From Alistipes sp. (lineage in GTDB: Bacteria; Bacteroidota; Bacteroidia; Bacteroidales; Rikenellaceae): a stretch of DNA of 61,537 nucleotides. The translations under genes and the position numbers were made by a program. Shown here piece after piece: positions 24,187-32,561 of this stretch. The notes below the pieces were generated by a model. The model saw nothing but the letters and a program-made list of their open reading frames with translations. It searched no databases and was not told where the DNA came from. Within the stretch, counting starts at the first letter, position 1. Every line of letters begins with the position of its first letter. The stretch spans positions 1 to 61,537 of the forward strand of contig JAITWI010000006.1 in assembly GCA_031285345.1 (NCBI GenBank), written 5' to 3'.

Positions 24187-25127
24187 ATTCGCTCAAACTC
24201 AACGTCCGCTCGATCAACCACGCCGCGGTGATGATCGCCTCGCTGGTGACGCTGGTGGTGGTCGTCTCGGGCAGCATAGTGGTGGCCGCCTATCAGTTCT
24301 TTCTGTGGGGGTTGGCGGTGATCTGCGGCTCGACGTTCGTCATAACCTATCTGTTCACGCGGCTGGTGATCAAGCGCGGCAACCTGATAGAGAAGGCGAC
24401 GGCCGAGATAGCGGGCGAAGTGGTGAGGTTGGAGGAGGTGGAACACTACCGCCGCGAGTTTTTGGGCAACGTGTCGCACGAGCTGAAGACCCCCGTGTTC
24501 AACGTGCAGGGCTACATATCGACCCTGCTGGACGGCGGGCTCGAAGACGAGGAGATCAACCGGCTATACCTCGAAAGGGCGGGCAAGAGCGTCGAGCGGA
24601 TCATCAACATCGTCTCGCGCATAGACGACATATCGCGCCTCGAATCGGGCGAACCCAACCTCGAATACTCGCGCTTCGACGTGGTGGCGTTGGTGGGCGA
24701 AATTATCGACGCCTTCGAGATGGAGGCGGGCACCAGGGGCATCTCCATACGACTGGACGCGGCGACGCCCGACGCGGTGACGGTCATAGCCGACCGCAAA
24801 TACATAGGTCAGGTGCTGGTCAATCTGGTGTCGAACTCGATACGCTACGGCACCGACGGCGGATGGACGCGCATTTCGGTGACCGGGGAGGGCGACAAGG
24901 CGAGGGTATCGGTGGCCGACAACGGCGAGGGAATCGAGCAGGACGACGTGCCGCGGGTGTTCGAGCGGTTCTTCCGCACCGACGCCAGCCGCTCGCGCGA
25001 AAAAGGGGGCACGGGGCTCGGGTTGGCCATCGTAAAGCACATAGTGGAGGCGCACGGCGAGACCATCTCGCTGAGTTCGGAGTTGGGCGTGGGGAGCGTT
25101 TTTTCGTTTACGTTGAGTAAAACGTAA
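24180..25127 (+). CDS. Orphan PhoR-like sensor histidine kinase
   Basis: This 315-residue kinase has two transmembrane helices close together (about residues 14-38 and 41-58), almost no periplasmic part, a HisKA domain with the phosphorylated His in FLGNVSHELKTP, and an ATPase domain with the N box NLVSNSIRYG, VADNGEGI and GGTGLGLAIVKHI. The start is probably GTG 24180, which overlaps the end of ribE by 7 nt, so translation is likely coupled. No response regulator is adjacent. What it senses is unknown; the lack of an outside domain suggests a membrane or internal signal. Confidence 0.9.
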   Translation: MLNSLKLNVRSINHAAVMIASLVTLVVVVSGSIVVAAYQFFLWGLAVICGSTFVITYLFTRLVIKRGNLIEKATAEIAGEVVRLEEVEHYRREFLGNVSHELKTPVFNVQGYISTLLDGGLEDEEINRLYLERAGKSVERIINIVSRIDDISRLESGEPNLEYSRFDVVALVGEIIDAFEMEAGTRGISIRLDAATPDAVTVIADRKYIGQVLVNLVSNSIRYGTDGGWTRISVTGEGDKARVSVADNGEGIEQDDVPRVFERFFRTDASRSREKGGTGLGLAIVKHIVEAHGETISLSSELGVGSVFSFTLSKT

Positions 25128-25166
25128 GAAATAGTTCCGGTTTTTTCGCCGGAGTAAAAAAAACAG

Positions 25167-25174
25167 TATCTTTG
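25167..25174 (+). promoter_or_regulatory. -7 promoter element for lgt
   Basis: TATCTTTG matches the TAnnTTTG consensus 30 nt before the lgt ATG. No clear -33 TTTG is present. Confidence 0.55.
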
Positions 25175-25204
25175 TTTCCGTTAAACCGACTATAACCAAT
25201 CCTT

Positions 25205-26059
25205 ATGATGAATTTCTTGACTGTAACGTGGGATGTCGATCCGGTGATGATCAAGCTCGGCGGGTTCGAGGTGATGTGGTACGGACTCTGCTGGATGCTG
25301 GCCATCCTCGGCGGCGCGCTGTTCTTCATCAACGCCGGCAAACGCGAGGGACTGTCGCCCAAGTTGGCCGACAACATCTTCTGGTGGGGCACGCTGGCGA
25401 CGATCATAGGCGCGAGATTGGGCCACTGCTTCTTCTACGAACCGGCCTACTACTTCTCTCATCCGTTGGAGTTGTTGGACATCCGCGGGGGCGGAATGGC
25501 GTCGCACGGGGCGGCCGTGGGGCTGCTGTTGGGGCTGTGGGGATTCTCGCGCCGCAATAAACTGCCCTACATCTGGTCGCTGGACAGGATAATGGTGCCG
25601 GTCGCCATCGGCGGCGCTATCGTGCGCATCGGCAACCTTATAAACTCCGAAATATACGGCCACGCGACCGATCTGCCATGGGGATTCATATTCGTCAACA
25701 GGGGCGAGACGGTAGCCATGCACCCCACGCAAATTTACGAGGCGCTGTGCTACTTGGTGACTTTCGCAGTGTTGGCGTTCCTGTATTACAAGCGCGACGC
25801 GGGACGCCGACGTCCGGGCGTGATGTTCGGAGTGGGGCTCATAGGGGTGTTCCTGACGCGCTTTGTAATCGAGTTCGTCAAGAACCCGCAGATAGCCGCC
25901 GAACAGACCATGACCATCAACATCGGGCAGATTCTCAGCATACCGTTCGTTTTGGCAGGGGTTTTGATGATCGTGTGGCCGTACACCGGGCGTGCGCTCA
26001 AACTCGACCCCATGCGCTGGGCGGGGCTGAAGCCGTATAAAGAACCGAAAAAGAAGTAG
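25205..26059 (+). CDS. lgt: Prolipoprotein diacylglyceryl transferase
   Basis: Lgt transfers diacylglycerol from phosphatidylglycerol to the lipobox cysteine of prolipoproteins at the inner membrane. The protein has 284 residues and about seven transmembrane helices. The signature RGGGMASHGAAVGLLLG (near 95-111) holds the family's conserved histidine, followed by IGNLINSEIYG and the HPTQIYEAL stretch. Several lipoproteins in this window (29842, 50824, 52162, 57114, 58812) would be substrates. It is followed 6 bp later by the HU/SPOR gene. Confidence 0.97.
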   Translation: MMNFLTVTWDVDPVMIKLGGFEVMWYGLCWMLAILGGALFFINAGKREGLSPKLADNIFWWGTLATIIGARLGHCFFYEPAYYFSHPLELLDIRGGGMASHGAAVGLLLGLWGFSRRNKLPYIWSLDRIMVPVAIGGAIVRIGNLINSEIYGHATDLPWGFIFVNRGETVAMHPTQIYEALCYLVTFAVLAFLYYKRDAGRRRPGVMFGVGLIGVFLTRFVIEFVKNPQIAAEQTMTINIGQILSIPFVLAGVLMIVWPYTGRALKLDPMRWAGLKPYKEPKKK

Positions 26060-26065
26060 AAGGAT

Positions 26066-26905
26066 ATGAATAGTGTTGACAAAATAATATTCGACGCCCT
26101 GGCGGCTCGCCGTACGGTCGTCCTTCCGGGTGTGGGTTCGCTCGAAGTGAAACGCCGCAAACCCAAGAGGATTTCGGAGACGGAGATCATTCCGCCCCAA
26201 AACGTGGTGGTGTTCTCGCCCCACGAGATCGAAGGCGGCGACAGGATCGACACCCTGCTTACGGTGCCCGGAGAGACGGGCGAACACGAGGCCGCGGCGA
26301 TGTATGAGGCGTGGCTGACGGAGGCGAGGGCCGACGACGGCAGCGTGGCCATAGAGGATGCGGGCGAGATAAGGGACGGCAGGTTCGTGGTCGCCCAACC
26401 GTTGCACACCACACTTAATCCCGCTAACGAAGAAGAGATGATAACTATGGAAAGAAACAGAAACAACGGCCGCCTGTGGCTGTGGCTGCTCGTCGGCCTG
26501 TTGGCCGCCGCCCTTGTCGTGGCGGGGGTGTTGTGTTGGCAAAAAGGGATGTTCGAGTGCAATAGAGACTCCGACGCCGGAATCGCCGCTCCGGTCACCG
26601 AGCCGGTGGTCGATTCGATAGCCGAGGCCGCCGTCGAACCCGTCGCCGAACCTGTGGTCGAAGAGCCCGCCGGGCCGCGCTACCACGTTATCGCCGGTTC
26701 GTTCGCTCTGGAGAGCAACGCCGACAACTACGCCGCCAAACTGAGGCGCGAACATCCCGAACTGACCGTCGAGCAGTTCGTCAATCCGCGCAACGGCCAC
26801 AACATGGTGAGCATTTTCTCGTCGCCGAGCGAAACCAAGGCCTACAACAAGATGAACACATATTGGGATATAGACCTCTATCTGTGGGTTTACAAACAGA
26901 AGTAG
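26066..26905 (+). CDS. HU-like/CCDC81 and SPOR domain membrane protein
   Basis: This is a Bacteroidetes-type envelope protein of 279 residues. The N-terminal part (about 1-75: IFDALAARRTVVLPGVGSLEVKRR) resembles the HU-CCDC81 domain. One transmembrane helix lies at about 136-156 (LWLWLLVGLLAAALVVAGVL), then an acidic Pro/Val/Glu linker, then a C-terminal SPOR domain (YHVIAGSFALESNADNYAAKL... MVSIFSSPSETKAY). SPOR domains bind denuded peptidoglycan at the septum, so a role in cell division or wall binding is inferred. It follows lgt closely on the same strand. Confidence 0.85.
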   Translation: MNSVDKIIFDALAARRTVVLPGVGSLEVKRRKPKRISETEIIPPQNVVVFSPHEIEGGDRIDTLLTVPGETGEHEAAAMYEAWLTEARADDGSVAIEDAGEIRDGRFVVAQPLHTTLNPANEEEMITMERNRNNGRLWLWLLVGLLAAALVVAGVLCWQKGMFECNRDSDAGIAAPVTEPVVDSIAEAAVEPVAEPVVEEPAGPRYHVIAGSFALESNADNYAAKLRREHPELTVEQFVNPRNGHNMVSIFSSPSETKAYNKMNTYWDIDLYLWVYKQK

Positions 26906-26963
26906 GGCGGTATGCCTGAAATCGGTAAGAGAGCGGGGGCGATTTTTCGACCTCGCTTTTTCG

Positions 26964-27449
26964 TTACTCCTTTTCGGCCCCGCGGAAGGTGAAATATTTT
27001 TGGGACACGAAGCTGAATATCGCCGTGATGCAGTAGATGATAGCGCTGGCCAGGGTGGGGAACGAGGGCATTATGTGGGAGAAAACCTTGGTCAGCAGGG
27101 TGGTGATTAGCAGCGCCACCACCGCCGTGGCGAAATAGCGGAATAGTTGGACGCGCCGTTTGAGCGGCGAGCGTTTGAAGCTCACGCGGCTTTGGAGCCA
27201 AAATCCGGTCAGAAAATTGACCGGCATGGAGATGCCCAACGAGGCGATGTAGGGCGAGAGCACCATGAACCAGATGTCGACGTTGGCCTCGGCGAAGATG
27301 TAGTAGAACGAAACGTGGTAGCAGAGGGTGGTGATGGCGAAGTTCATGCCCCCGCACGCGATGTAGCGGAAGGTCTGTTTGGGAATCCGCCGAAACGGCT
27401 TGAGGTAGAAAAAATCCACCAATTTGGTTATGCTGTTCGATAGTGGCAT
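26964..27449 (-). CDS. GtrA-family membrane protein
   Basis: This 161-residue protein has four predicted transmembrane helices and the GtrA pattern (FRYIACGGMNFAITTLCY, ... MPVNFLTGFWLQSRVSF, ... SFVSQKYFTF). GtrA proteins are thought to move undecaprenyl-linked sugars across the membrane for surface polysaccharide modification. It lies downstream of uvrB on the minus strand. Its leader holds five tandem 11-bp repeats and a -7 element at 27565-27572. The coding end (GAEKE-stop) is followed by similar decayed codons (VEKS). Confidence 0.88.
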   Translation of the reverse strand: MPLSNSITKLVDFFYLKPFRRIPKQTFRYIACGGMNFAITTLCYHVSFYYIFAEANVDIWFMVLSPYIASLGISMPVNFLTGFWLQSRVSFKRSPLKRRVQLFRYFATAVVALLITTLLTKVFSHIMPSFPTLASAIIYCITAIFSFVSQKYFTFRGAEKE

Positions 27450-27496
27450 GGCGTTGTGACGTTGTGGTGTTGTGACGTTGGTGTGCGGCGGCGCGA

Positions 27497-27551
27497 GATT
27501 TCAGTGCGATTTCAGTGCGATTTCAGTGCGGTTTCAGTGCGGTTTCAGTGC
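27497..27551. repeat. Five tandem 11-bp repeats (GATTTCAGTGC) in the gtrA leader
   Basis: Five head-to-tail copies: three of GATTTCAGTGC, then two of GGTTTCAGTGC. They lie between the -7 element at 27565-27572 and the gtrA start at 27449, so they would be in the 5' untranslated RNA. Confidence 0.95.
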
Positions 27552-27564
27552 GGCAAAAGCGGCG

Positions 27565-27572
27565 CAAAGTTA
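27565..27572 (-). promoter_or_regulatory. -7 promoter element for the GtrA-like gene
   Basis: TAACTTTG on the minus strand matches TAnnTTTG and lies between the uvrB stop and the 11-bp repeats. No good -33 was seen. Confidence 0.45.
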
Positions 27573-27591
27573 AGAAAACTTTGCTATGCGG

Positions 27592-29706
27592 TTACTTTTT
27601 CGGGCGCTTCTCCTGCAACGCGTACATGATGTTGCGCCAGCGGGCGGCGGTGGCGAAGTCGAGCTCGCGAGCCGCGGCCTCCATTTTGCGGCGCGCCTCG
27701 GCTATCTGTTTTTCGAGATCGGCGGCCGAGATGGGGGCGTTGCCGTTACCTGCCGGGTGGGGGGCGTCGGCGGTCGTGCCGGTTGCGCTGTTTTTGCCGG
27801 CGGAGTAGTCGGCCCGGATGTCGGCGGCGATCCTCATCGAGCCGTCGCCGGAAATCCTCAAAATGTCATCCCCGCCGAAGTCGTATGTGACATTGTTGTT
27901 GGCGTTCGCACCTCCTAAAAGTATGTTTCCGCGCGAGGTTTTGCGGGCGGCCAGCGGGACGATCTGATTGCGCATGTTGTAGGCTATCTGCTTCTCGCGG
28001 CGGCGGTTGCTCTCGGCTATGGCCTGGCGAATGGAGTCGGTGCGCCGCTCGGCGTACAAAATAACGTTGCCCCCGGCGTGACGAGCCGCACGGCCCGCTA
28101 TCTGGGTGATGGAGCGGGTGTTGCGCAAAAAGCCCTCCTTGTCGGCGTCCATCACCGCCACGAGCGAAACCTCGGGCAAATCCAAACCTTCACGCAAAAG
28201 ATTCACGCCTATCAAAACGTCGAACGACCCCGCACGCAGGTCTTCGAGAATGCGTATCCTGTCGAGCGTCTCCACCTCGGAGTGGATGTAGCGGTTGCGG
28301 ATGCCGATGCGGTCGAAATATTTCGACAACTCCTCGGCCATGCGCTTGGTGAGGGTGGCTATCAAAACTTTTTCGTCCCGCGCGGCGCGCTCCTGAATCT
28401 CCTCTATAAGGTTGTCGATCTGGTTGTCGGTCACCCTCACCTGGATCGGCGGGTCGACCACTCCCGTCGGGCGAACCACCTGCTCGACCACCATCCCCTC
28501 AGACTTCACTAACTCGTAGTCGGCCGGGGTGGCGCTCACATATATGGAGGTGCCGGCCAGTCGCTCGAACTCGTCGAACGTCAAAGGCCTGTTATCGCGA
28601 GCGGCGGGGAGGCGGAAACCATATTCGACCAAGTTCTCCTTTCGCGCCCTGTCGCCGCCGTACATCGCCCTCACCTGCGGCAGCGTGACGTGGCTCTCGT
28701 CGATTACCATCAGATAATCCTCGGGGAAGTAGTTGAGCAGGCAGAACGGCGGCATACCCGGTTTGCGACCGTCGAAGTAGCGAGAGTAGTTCTCTATGCC
28801 GCTGCAATAGCCCAACTCTTTTATCATTTCGAGGTCGAACTCGGTGCGCTGCTTGATGCGCTGGGCTTCGGCGTGGCGACCCTGATCCTCGAAGAACTTT
28901 ATCTGCTCGCCCAGGTCGAGTTGGATCTGCTTGATGGCGGCGACGGTCTTCTCTTTGGTCGTCACGAACAGGTTGGCGGGCGAGATACGTATGGAGTCTA
29001 ACTTTTCCAACCGCTGCCCCGTCGCGGGGTCGATGCGGGTGATGGATTCTATCTCGTCGTCGAAAAAGTCCAAGCGCACAGCCGTCTCGCCGTAGGCCAG
29101 CATAACGTCCACCGCCTCGCCGCTCACACGGAACGTAGCCGGAATGAGGTCGCGCTCGGAGCGGGTGTAGAGAATGTCGACCAGATCGTAGAGCAACTTT
29201 TTGCGCGGAATGGTCTGTCCGACGTGCAGTTCGACCATGCTCGCCTCGAAATCCTCGGGGTTGCCGATGCCGTAGATGCAACTCACCGAAGCGACCACGA
29301 TTACGTCCCGCCGACCCGACATCAGCGCCGCAGTCGCCCGTAGCCGCAGTTTGTCTATCTCGTCGTTGATCTGGAGATCCTTTTCGATGAAGGTGTCGCT
29401 CGCCGGCAGGTAGGCCTCGGGTTGGTAGTAGTCGTAGTACGACACGAAATACTCGACGCTGTTCTCCGGAAAAAATCCGCGAAACTCCTCGTAGAGCTGC
29501 GCCGCGAGGGTCTTGTTGTGGCTCAAAACTATTGTCGGACGGTTGAGCTCGGCTATGACGTTGGCCACGGTGAAGGTCTTGCCCGACCCCGTGACGCCCA
29601 ACAGCGTGGAGTGTCGCGCCCCGCCGCGTATCGACCGCACGAGCCCGTCGATCGCCTCGGGCTGGTCGCCGGTGGGCTTGTATTCCGATACCAACTTGAA
29701 ATCCAT
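27592..29706 (-). CDS. uvrB: Excinuclease ABC subunit B
   Basis: UvrB is the DNA-damage verifying helicase of nucleotide excision repair. Walker A is GVTGSGKTF near 38-46, the beta-hairpin follows (YYDYYQPEAYLPASDTFIEKD), then MVIDESHVTLPQ and the helicase end EGLDLPEVSLV, QIAGRAARH. A C-terminal UVR domain that binds UvrC is present (LEKQIAEARRKMEAAARELDF). Length is 704 residues, with a G/N/T/A insert near 630-660 before the UVR domain. A -7 element (29711-29718) ends only 4 nt before the ATG, so the mRNA may be leaderless. Confidence 0.97.
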   Translation of the reverse strand: MDFKLVSEYKPTGDQPEAIDGLVRSIRGGARHSTLLGVTGSGKTFTVANVIAELNRPTIVLSHNKTLAAQLYEEFRGFFPENSVEYFVSYYDYYQPEAYLPASDTFIEKDLQINDEIDKLRLRATAALMSGRRDVIVVASVSCIYGIGNPEDFEASMVELHVGQTIPRKKLLYDLVDILYTRSERDLIPATFRVSGEAVDVMLAYGETAVRLDFFDDEIESITRIDPATGQRLEKLDSIRISPANLFVTTKEKTVAAIKQIQLDLGEQIKFFEDQGRHAEAQRIKQRTEFDLEMIKELGYCSGIENYSRYFDGRKPGMPPFCLLNYFPEDYLMVIDESHVTLPQVRAMYGGDRARKENLVEYGFRLPAARDNRPLTFDEFERLAGTSIYVSATPADYELVKSEGMVVEQVVRPTGVVDPPIQVRVTDNQIDNLIEEIQERAARDEKVLIATLTKRMAEELSKYFDRIGIRNRYIHSEVETLDRIRILEDLRAGSFDVLIGVNLLREGLDLPEVSLVAVMDADKEGFLRNTRSITQIAGRAARHAGGNVILYAERRTDSIRQAIAESNRRREKQIAYNMRNQIVPLAARKTSRGNILLGGANANNNVTYDFGGDDILRISGDGSMRIAADIRADYSAGKNSATGTTADAPHPAGNGNAPISAADLEKQIAEARRKMEAAARELDFATAARWRNIMYALQEKRPKK

Positions 29707-29710
29707 TCCG

Positions 29711-29718
29711 CAAAGATA
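29711..29718 (-). promoter_or_regulatory. -7 promoter element for uvrB
   Basis: TATCTTTG on the minus strand ends 4 nt before the start codon ATG (29706), which would place the RNA start at or within the start codon. Confidence 0.5.
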
Positions 29719-29841
29719 GTGAATTTTAAGCGAATAAAATTTGAACGGATGACCATTCGAAAGGCTTGCTAATTTAAAAAATATTTTCTAACTTGCGGGC
29801 TGTGCAAGGTGCACAAAAACTAACCAACAAAAACCAAAACT

Positions 29842-30447
29842 ATGAAAAAGCAATTTTTTCTGACAATGGCCGCAGCGGCTGTTGTGATGGGGGGGGGGGG
29901 GGTAATCCTTTCCTGCGGATCAAGTGAAAATGACGTAAAAATCCCGGAGCAATTTCGGAATGGCGACCATGTGTTGATTGAACATTACGGAGGATCGCCT
30001 GTCGATGTGACCATCTACGGGGCGAGAACCAGCACGAGGTCGGTTGGAGAAACGCAGGTCTGCTTTGTAACCATGGATAGAGAAGGTAAAGAGGTCGGAT
30101 TCTCTCTCGAAATAGAACAACTGACGCCCACACAGACCAAGACCACGCAGCGAACCGCGGAAGGAGTTGTGGTGGCCTCCTATATTTGCGAACAAGACGT
30201 GCTTGCCGGTATTCGAACATATGCGATCGACGAACAGGTGGAAATGAATCTGGACGATGCCAACTGGGTGAAGGGTTGGTGGGATTGCGTAAAGTCGAAC
30301 TACACTATGATGATGGATTACATCAGAGGCAACGGGGATCTCAACGATATCAAAGATATGAACAACGGATTGGGATCTACATTCGGTATTCTCCCGTATA
30401 TCACAGAGTTACAGGTGGCGATAGCCGCAGGAATACATTGTCTGTAA
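29842..30447 (+). CDS. Putative phase-variable lipoprotein of unknown function
   Basis: I do not recognise this 201-residue protein. It has a lipoprotein signal peptide with lipobox VILSC (Cys25) followed by GSSEND, so it should be lipid-anchored. The mature part is acidic and has no family signature I can name. The codons for residues 17-20 are a run of 14 G (29889-29902) just before the lipobox. A change of one or two G would shift the frame and remove the protein. A less GC-rich composition than neighbouring genes suggests accessory origin. The unrelated small membrane protein follows 22 bp later. Confidence 0.75.
   Translation: MKKQFFLTMAAAAVVMGGGGVILSCGSSENDVKIPEQFRNGDHVLIEHYGGSPVDVTIYGARTSTRSVGETQVCFVTMDREGKEVGFSLEIEQLTPTQTKTTQRTAEGVVVASYICEQDVLAGIRTYAIDEQVEMNLDDANWVKGWWDCVKSNYTMMMDYIRGNGDLNDIKDMNNGLGSTFGILPYITELQVAIAAGIHCL
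29889..29902 (+). repeat. Poly-G tract of 14 in a signal-peptide coding region
   Basis: Fourteen consecutive G encode Met's last base plus four glycine codons and the first base of valine. Tracts of this length slip during replication in many bacteria. Confidence 0.97.
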
Positions 30448-30469
30448 ACTTGACTAAAAACAAAATATT

Positions 30470-30919
30470 ATGATTGATTGTTATGTGGCAGGGTTGGTGG
30501 CCCTCGCGGTTGTGCTGTTCGCGGCGGGGATGTGCCTTATGATTCGCGGCTACCGGAACTACGGATTCATTCCGTTGGTGTTCGCGGTGCCGTTCATAGC
30601 CAACGGTTTACTGAGTTTTCCCCTCTATTTCGCACTCAAAGAGCGCTACCTTAAAAACGGCAACGCGATGGAGTCGGAGTTGAAGCGTGCGCGACGGCTG
30701 ACCGTACTCGGTTGGGCGTTTTTGGCGGCGATGATCGTCATTCCCTTATGTGGCGGGGTTTGGTTCTTCGTCGGAGCGTTCGATGTCATTAGTGCCGGAG
30801 CCGAACCGGACAATGTCGATTTTATCCGATGGGCAAGAATTGCCTTTTGGAGCATGGCGGCGGTGTGCGCGGCCTATATGATCGCCCTCGCGATTTTCGG
30901 ATTGAGCAAAAAAAGATAG
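30470..30919 (+). CDS. Small integral membrane protein of unknown function
   Basis: This 149-residue protein has four likely transmembrane helices (about residues 5-27, 34-55, 73-98 and 117-142) and a basic C-terminus (GLSKKR). The loop between helices 2 and 3 is charged (LKERYLKNGNAMESELKRARR). I can assign no family. It follows the poly-G lipoprotein on the same strand, so the two may be co-transcribed. If the poly-G tract slips, polar effects on this gene are possible. Confidence 0.7.
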   Translation: MIDCYVAGLVALAVVLFAAGMCLMIRGYRNYGFIPLVFAVPFIANGLLSFPLYFALKERYLKNGNAMESELKRARRLTVLGWAFLAAMIVIPLCGGVWFFVGAFDVISAGAEPDNVDFIRWARIAFWSMAAVCAAYMIALAIFGLSKKR

Positions 30920-30939
30920 AGAACAAAGTCTCTGCATGC

Positions 30940-30974
30940 AGAAGGGTTGTCGGAAAGATTACGACAACCCTTCT
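30940..30974. terminator. Perfect 13-bp hairpin after the membrane protein gene
   Basis: AGAAGGGTTGTCG (30940-30952) and CGACAACCCTTCT (30962-30974) pair perfectly around a 9-nt loop. There is no T run after it, so termination is possible but not certain. Confidence 0.6.
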
Positions 30975-31028
30975 GGCATCCGTATCCGCGGTCACGCAGC
31001 CTCAGTCGCAGGACACAATCGGCGACAC

Positions 31029-31226
31029 AAAACCACGGTTTTGCAAGTCCCCCTTGTCAAAGGGGGATATAGGGGGATTACGAAAGTTCCCTCCTGTTCT
31101 TTTTGTTGCCACAGGGCACAAAACGCAAAAACCACGGTTTTGCAAATCCCCCTTGTCAAAGGGGGATATAGGGGGATTACGAAAGTTTTCTCTCCTGTTC
31201 TTTTTGTTGCCACAGGGCACAAAAAG
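31029..31226. repeat. Two ~100-bp direct repeats rich in CCCCCTT...AAGGGGG
   Basis: Units start near 31029 and 31128, about 99-101 bp apart, and are nearly identical. Each has AAAACCACGGTTTTGCAA, a CCCCCTTGTCAAAGGGGG palindrome, GATATAGGGGGATTACGAAAG and CTCCTGTTCTTTTTGTTGCC. The stretch 30920-31451 otherwise holds no gene that I can see. Confidence 0.9.
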
Positions 31227-31236
31227 AACAGGAGAG
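31190..31236. repeat. Perfect 18-bp inverted repeat at the end of the direct repeats
   Basis: CTCTCCTGTTCTTTTTGT (31190-31207) and its exact reverse complement (31219-31236) flank an 11-nt loop. A further ACAGGAGA/TCTCCTGT pair overlaps it and ends near 31258. Confidence 0.9.
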
Positions 31237-31420
31237 CATCATCACGATGGTCTCCTGTGCCCGGGGAGCATAAGACTCTCCCCAAAACTACTAACCCAAA
31301 CTTAAATAAATGAAGAAACCTTTTGTTTATCGAATTATATTACAAACCCCGTGCCACAAATGCGCGCCGCGAAAGAAAAATCGCTATTCGAGCCGTTTTT
31401 TTCAATTCGCGAAATTTGAC

Positions 31421-31428
31421 TAAGTTTG
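31421..31428 (+). promoter_or_regulatory. -7 promoter element for gpsA-pgi
   Basis: TAAGTTTG matches TAnnTTTG 23 nt before the gpsA ATG at 31452. No clear -33. Confidence 0.5.
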
Positions 31429-31451
31429 TCTCTCACAACACGACGAACCTT

Positions 31452-32561
31452 ATGGAAATTCATATAGAAAAAGATGCCCGCTGCGCCGTCGTAGGCCACG
31501 GAAGCTGGGCGACAGGAATAGTTAAGATATTGACCGACAGCGGCCAAAAGGTAGGATGGTATGTCCGAAACGCCGAGGTGCTGGAGTCGCTGCGGAGCGA
31601 GGGGCGCAACACCCGCTACCTGTCCGACGTGGAGTTCGATCCGGCGCAGATAGAGCCTTCGGGCGACATTAACAAGGTGGTGGGCGAGGCCGACGTGGTG
31701 ATTTTGGCCGCTCCGTCGGCGTTTTTGGAGACTTTTCTCGAAGGACTGACGGTGCCGCTGTCGGATAAATTCGTAATTTCGGCGATCAAAGGCATCGTGC
31801 CGGGCAGCTATCTCTCCATCACCGAGTATCTGGCCCGTCGCCACGGGGTGTCGCCCGCCGGAATAGGGGTGATCGGAGGGCCGAGCCACGCCGAGGAGGT
31901 GGCCATGGAGCGGCTGTCGTACCTCACCGTGGCGTGCCGCAATCTCGACAACGCCCGCATCATGGCCTACAAACTCTCCGCACCTTATATTAGGGTCGCC
32001 ATTTCGAACGACATTCACGGGGTGGAGTACGCCGCAATCCTGAAGAATATCTACGCCCTGTCGGTGGGCATCGCGGTGGCGCTGGGCTACGGCGACAACT
32101 TTCTGTCGGTGCTCATTTCCAATGGCGCGCGGGAGATGAGGCGCTTTTTGGACGGGGCGTTCCCGTGCCCCCGTCCATGCTCCGAGCACGCCACTGCCGC
32201 GGAAGCCGGGCACGCCACCGCCGCGGAAACCGACTCCGACTCCGGCATCAACGCGGCGAACCCGTGCGGCGAGCGCGACACCAATACATCTGCATTTTTG
32301 GGCGACCTGTTGGTGACGGCCTACTCACCGTTTTCGCGCAACCGACGCTTCGGGATGATGATCGGCAAGGGGCTGCACATCAAGAGCGCGCAGATGGAGT
32401 TGGGCGGCGTTGCGGAGGGTCTCTACGCCACCGAAACGGTGCACCACGTCAACGAGCGCCACGGCATAGATATGCCCATCGCCCAGGCGGTGTACGATAT
32501 TCTGTACGGCGGCGCGCAACCGTCGAAAACCATGAGAAACCTAACCAATAAACTGATATGA
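31452..32561 (+). CDS. gpsA: Glycerol-3-phosphate dehydrogenase [NAD(P)+]
   Basis: GpsA reduces dihydroxyacetone phosphate to sn-glycerol 3-phosphate for phospholipid synthesis. ATG 31452 is chosen because CAVVGHGSWATGIVKIL (the nucleotide-binding GxGxxA region) then starts near residue 10; the frame is open 43 codons upstream. Other motifs are SAIKGIVPG, GPSHAEEV and the catalytic Lys in AILKNIYALSVGIA. Length is 369 residues, about 35 more than usual, owing to an insert near 237-283 with ATAAE repeats. Its stop overlaps the pgi start (ATGA). Confidence 0.95.
   Translation: MEIHIEKDARCAVVGHGSWATGIVKILTDSGQKVGWYVRNAEVLESLRSEGRNTRYLSDVEFDPAQIEPSGDINKVVGEADVVILAAPSAFLETFLEGLTVPLSDKFVISAIKGIVPGSYLSITEYLARRHGVSPAGIGVIGGPSHAEEVAMERLSYLTVACRNLDNARIMAYKLSAPYIRVAISNDIHGVEYAAILKNIYALSVGIAVALGYGDNFLSVLISNGAREMRRFLDGAFPCPRPCSEHATAAEAGHATAAETDSDSGINAANPCGERDTNTSAFLGDLLVTAYSPFSRNRRFGMMIGKGLHIKSAQMELGGVAEGLYATETVHHVNERHGIDMPIAQAVYDILYGGAQPSKTMRNLTNKLI

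Noticed and set aside
25190-26800. A 536-codon minus-strand frame opposite lgt and the HU/SPOR gene
   Set aside because: Antisense to two clear genes and rich in His/Arg/Gln.
27497-27551. CRISPR array
   Set aside because: The 11-bp units are head to tail with no spacers, and no cas gene is present.
28592-29713. A 373-codon frame overlapping uvrB in another phase
   Set aside because: It shares DNA with the conserved UvrB core and has an Arg-rich composition without domains.
31029-31226. CRISPR or insertion sequence
   Set aside because: Only two 100-bp units without spacers, no transposase frame and no clear target duplication.
30829-31313. Small frames across the 100-bp repeats
   Set aside because: They exist only because the repeats are open in several phases; they have no start signal or domain.
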